Notes under the pieces: model-generated | Seen by the model: only the letters and a program-made list of their open reading frames with translations | Told to the model about the DNA's origin: nothing | Database searches by the model: none | Translations under genes and position numbers: made by a program | In this document: positions 63,307 through 64,000 of the stretch, one piece after another | Layout of the letters: each line of letters begins with the position of its first letter | Numbering within the stretch: the first letter of the stretch is position 1 | Source of the DNA: Bacteroidota bacterium | Lineage (GTDB): Bacteria; Bacteroidota; Bacteroidia; UBA4408 | DNA: 64,000 nt | Reading direction: 5' to 3' | Assembly (NCBI GenBank): GCA_016721765.1 | Contig: JADKHO010000001.1 | Span: 794,001 to 858,000, forward strand

Positions 63307-63701
63307 TCACCTATTATCAAGTGCCTCTATTATAATCCTTTTTAAAAAGTGTGCTTCTGTTCCATCATTTATTACATCATCCTCATCATATAAATTGCCC
63401 CTTTCTGAGCTCTTATCAAAAAACACCTCAGATAGAACATCTAAGATTTCCTTGTAATTTTTTTTTGTTTTTAACTCTATTACAACAGCTTTAACAAGCT
63501 CATTTTCACATTTTCCATGTCATTCTGCATCGTTTTTTGTTCATCTCCATAATCCTTATCCTCGCCACTATGGTAATTATGAATTTGATTTTCTACAGCA
63601 AAGGCATACTTTTCAATCAATACTTCTATCTTCTTTTTTAAATTTTTCCTTGTCAAAAAGGAATTGTTAGTTGTTCCAAATTCATATTTATATCTTCGCA
63701 T
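63307..63701 (-). pseudogene. Hypothetical protein, frame broken by one indel (probably sequence error)
   Basis: The start is the ATG at 63701 (MRRYKYEFGTTNNSFLTRKN). The first part ends out of frame at about 63,480-63,505; adding one base joins NDMENVK to NELVKAVVIELKTKKN and the reading continues through ILDVLSEVFFDKSSERGNLY to RIIIEALDNR, stop at 63307, 132 codons in all. It is a charged, mostly helical soluble protein that I do not recognise. It is divergent from the Swt1-like gene, only 43 bp apart, so the two could be functionally paired or share a control region. Confidence 0.55.
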
Positions 63702-63744
63702 ATTCCAATTACTTTTGCAAATAGTACCTAAAATATGTTTATGA

Positions 63745-64000
63745 ATGGCTGAAGACGAACTACCTATAATGTCTGAAGAACAAGTCAATATTTTTAAGGC
63801 AATTGACATATTTATCAAGCGCTTTAGGATATTTATTGTCTCCGAACTTGAAAAAGTTTATCCAGATAATTGGGCTACAGAATTCAGAAATGCTTTGCAA
63901 TGCCCCCCACCTAATCACAAACAAAAAAATTGGGATAAATCCGTTAGGCAGAACGATAATATTGTATCGGTCGACTTTATTGATTTTCAGTATTTGGAGC
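63745..64000 (+). CDS. Protein with Swt1-like HEPN N-terminus, partial (runs off the window)
   Basis: An open frame from the ATG at 63745 to the window end. The ~85 visible residues (MAEDELPIMSEEQVNIFKAI, then FIKRFRIFIVSELEKVYPDN and WATEFRNALQCP, then NWDKSVRQNDNIVSVDFIDF) match the pattern of Swt1-type HEPN domains: a helix starting LR/FRxFI-x-x-x-L, a W after a short acidic turn, and the later NWD-x-S/N-R. In known proteins this domain often precedes ATPase or nuclease modules in defence islands. The rest of the gene is outside the window, so the full function cannot be given. Its place in a tRNA-integrated element fits a defence cargo. Confidence 0.6.
   Translation, partial: MAEDELPIMSEEQVNIFKAIDIFIKRFRIFIVSELEKVYPDNWATEFRNALQCPPPNHKQKNWDKSVRQNDNIVSVDFIDFQYLE

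Overview
The window comes from a member of the Bacteroidota. The evidence is several secreted proteins with type IX secretion (T9SS) C-terminal sorting domains, promoter-like TAnnTTTG boxes, AT-rich DNA and Bacteroidota-type housekeeping genes (metK, rlmN, mutS). The genus cannot be named from the sequence.

Layout. 1-7.2 kb: a tightly coupled five-gene type I restriction-modification operon (hsdM fragment, hsdS, hsdR) with an ABC-type ATPase gene and an HNH-nuclease-like gene nested between hsdS and hsdR. 7.4-17.6 kb: accessory and surface genes: an ELWxxDGT-repeat T9SS protein, a small gene whose 3' end is duplicated 1.3 kb away, a LuxR-type regulator, and an apparent operon of two lipoproteins plus a 1672-residue T9SS beta-helix protein. 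17.6-18.9 kb: a complete IS4-family insertion sequence. 19.2-24.0 kb: a serine-recombinase element (zinc-finger RecA-like ATPase, divergent MerR-like regulator with a 38-bp palindrome between them, small gene, large serine recombinase) whose recombinase reading frame runs into a CAT-anticodon tRNA. 24.0-29.3 kb: ordinary chromosome (HAD phosphatase, CBS protein, GNAT acetyltransferase, dienelactone-hydrolase family protein, metK, rlmN). 29.3-48 kb: two giant paralogous T9SS surface proteins, the second split by one frameshift. 48-49.5 kb: an array of GC-rich REP-like palindromes around a DUF559 (Vsr-like) endonuclease gene whose C-terminus is encoded by one of the palindromes. 49.5-57.4 kb: a predicted outer-membrane protein and three T9SS proteins, two of them tandem propeller paralogues. 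57.6-60.6 kb: mutS, tRNA-Gly, tRNA-Leu. 60.7-64 kb: the start of a second integrated element at tRNA-Leu, with a tyrosine integrase, an excisionase-like protein, unknown genes, and a divergent gene resembling the Swt1-type HEPN family that runs off the end.

Genes from about 50.6 kb onward are repeatedly broken by single-base indels, mostly in homopolymers (about 20 in 13 kb, plus one at 43.86 kb). Each broken gene becomes one full-length reading frame after one-base corrections, and the corrected lengths are all multiples of three. This looks like uncorrected sequence error more than gene decay. These genes, including mutS, should be read as probably intact.

The most unusual parts are the ATPase/HNH pair inside the type I R-M operon and the REP-like palindromes associated with DUF559.
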